64,000 bases of DNA from Ephemerocybe angulata (lineage: Eukaryota; Basidiomycota; Agaricomycetes; Agaricales; Psathyrellaceae): positions 1,922,001-1,986,000 of the forward strand of contig JAACJK010000163.1 of assembly GCA_013368325.1 (NCBI GenBank), in the 5' to 3' direction. Position numbers and translations under genes: made by a program. Of the stretch, positions 63,440 to 64,000 are shown in pieces. Below the pieces are notes generated by a model that saw nothing but the letters and a program-made list of their open reading frames with translations, had not been told where the DNA came from and did not search any database. Position 1 is the first letter of the stretch; every line of letters begins with the position of its first letter.

Positions 63440-63637
63440 CTAGCATATGGTACATAGAGCACACGGGAGAGGTTTCGCCTCTTGGTTCTTGGGAGGGGCC
63501 TCGCTTTCCGTGTGTGAAGCGAGGTGCTGAATGCTCTCGGAGAATGCTTCAGTTGGCAGCGCTTCAGCCATAACCATAAAGCACGAGTCCGACTCCAATC
63601 CGAACTCATCGAAAGTAAGAGTGGTGAAGCAGTCCAT
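63440..63637 (-). CDS. Farnesylated mating pheromone precursor ph5
   Basis: Precursor of 65 aa (start MDCFTTLTFDEFGLESD) ending in CTIC. Mature end PLPCALC with a second cysteine three residues before the CaaX cysteine. The pro-motif DEFGLESD links it to ph2 and ph3, while start and CaaX box link it to ph4. It is the last gene of the window. Confidence 0.93.
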   Translation of the reverse strand: MDCFTTLTFDEFGLESDSCFMVMAEALPTEAFSESIQHLASHTESEAPPKNQEAKPLPCALCTIC

Positions 63638-63907
63638 AGTAGCTTAGGACAGTGGGTAGTGATGGGGGTTGACTGTTGTCTGTGGCGGCGGGATGGGGTA
63701 CCAGAGGGGGGAGGAAGGAAGGTGACGACGACTTTGAATATCGCACTGGGTATTCTTGCTTCAAGAATATAACGTCTAGGGGACTATGAATCCAAATGAA
63801 TCCAAATAGTCGTCAACAGCGCTTCCCATTGTGCGAAGAGAGGACAATCGAGTTTGATCGCGCACTGGGCGGGAGAGTCAGCGGAGCTTGAAAGTTTGAA
63901 GCGCCGG

Positions 63908-63981
63908 ACAATGGCCGTGACAAGCGTCACAATGCGTCACACCTAGGCTTGCAAACAAACGCTGACATTGTCCCCACAAAG
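63908..63981. promoter_or_regulatory. ACAAWG cluster upstream of ph5
   Basis: ACAATG at 63908 and 63929, CATTGT at 63966 and ACAAAG at 63976, some 270-345 bp upstream of the ph5 ATG; another CATTGT lies at 63828. Same site type as the R2 cluster. Confidence 0.5.
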
Positions 63982-64000
63982 GCTCTTTATCCACCTCTTG

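Overview
The window looks like nuclear DNA of a mushroom-forming basidiomycete (Agaricomycetes). The evidence is dense short introns (about 37-75 bp, GT..AG), STE3-type pheromone receptors with farnesyl-type (CaaX) pheromone precursors, a NACHT-WD40 protein, many F-box paralogues, a small secreted protein and a decayed laccase. No prokaryotic features were seen.

The backbone is a mating-type B-like (pheromone/receptor) island. It holds three STE3-type receptor genes: R1 at 1-1283, cut by the left window edge; R2 at 16543-18385, minus; R3 at 58667-60220, plus. Five pheromone precursor genes are present: ph1 at 19227-19409, ph2 at 56173-56412, ph3 at 57735-57965, ph4 at 62334-62504 and ph5 at 63440-63637. 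ph1 lies next to R2. ph2 and ph3 lie on the left of R3, ph4 and ph5 on its right. The mature ends fall into classes (ph2/ph3 alike, ph4/ph5 alike, ph1 alone), as expected where several receptor specificities coexist.

Layout: 1-3.3 kb, R1 and a gag-like ORF. 3.3-6.6 kb, four identical 805-bp units with terminal inverted repeats. 7.1-9.1 kb, a ten-exon MFS transporter. 9.7-15.6 kb, an NLR-like NACHT-WD40 gene with a fresh 258-bp duplication in its WD array. 16.5-19.4 kb, R2 and ph1. 19.7-31 kb, a gene-poor duplicated region with two acidic ORFs, two proline/tyrosine-rich ORFs, a small secreted protein gene and a laccase remnant. 31.6-54.5 kb, an unknown protein followed by seven coiled-coil/F-box paralogues (five intact, two broken, one carrying an in-frame inserted miniature element), interrupted at 40-44.3 kb by an unrelated small gene and a longer F-box/LRR-like gene. 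54.7-64 kb, a basic protein gene, ph2, ph3, R3, a decayed F-box/LRR copy, ph4 and ph5.

How the genes fit together: secreted farnesylated pheromones are presumably sensed by seven-transmembrane receptors of compatible partners. Clusters of ACAATG/ACAAAG sites upstream of R2 and ph5 fit control by an HMG-box pheromone-response factor (inference). The F-box and NACHT-WD40 genes look like fast-evolving families that accumulated around the mating genes. No functional link between them and mating can be shown from sequence alone.
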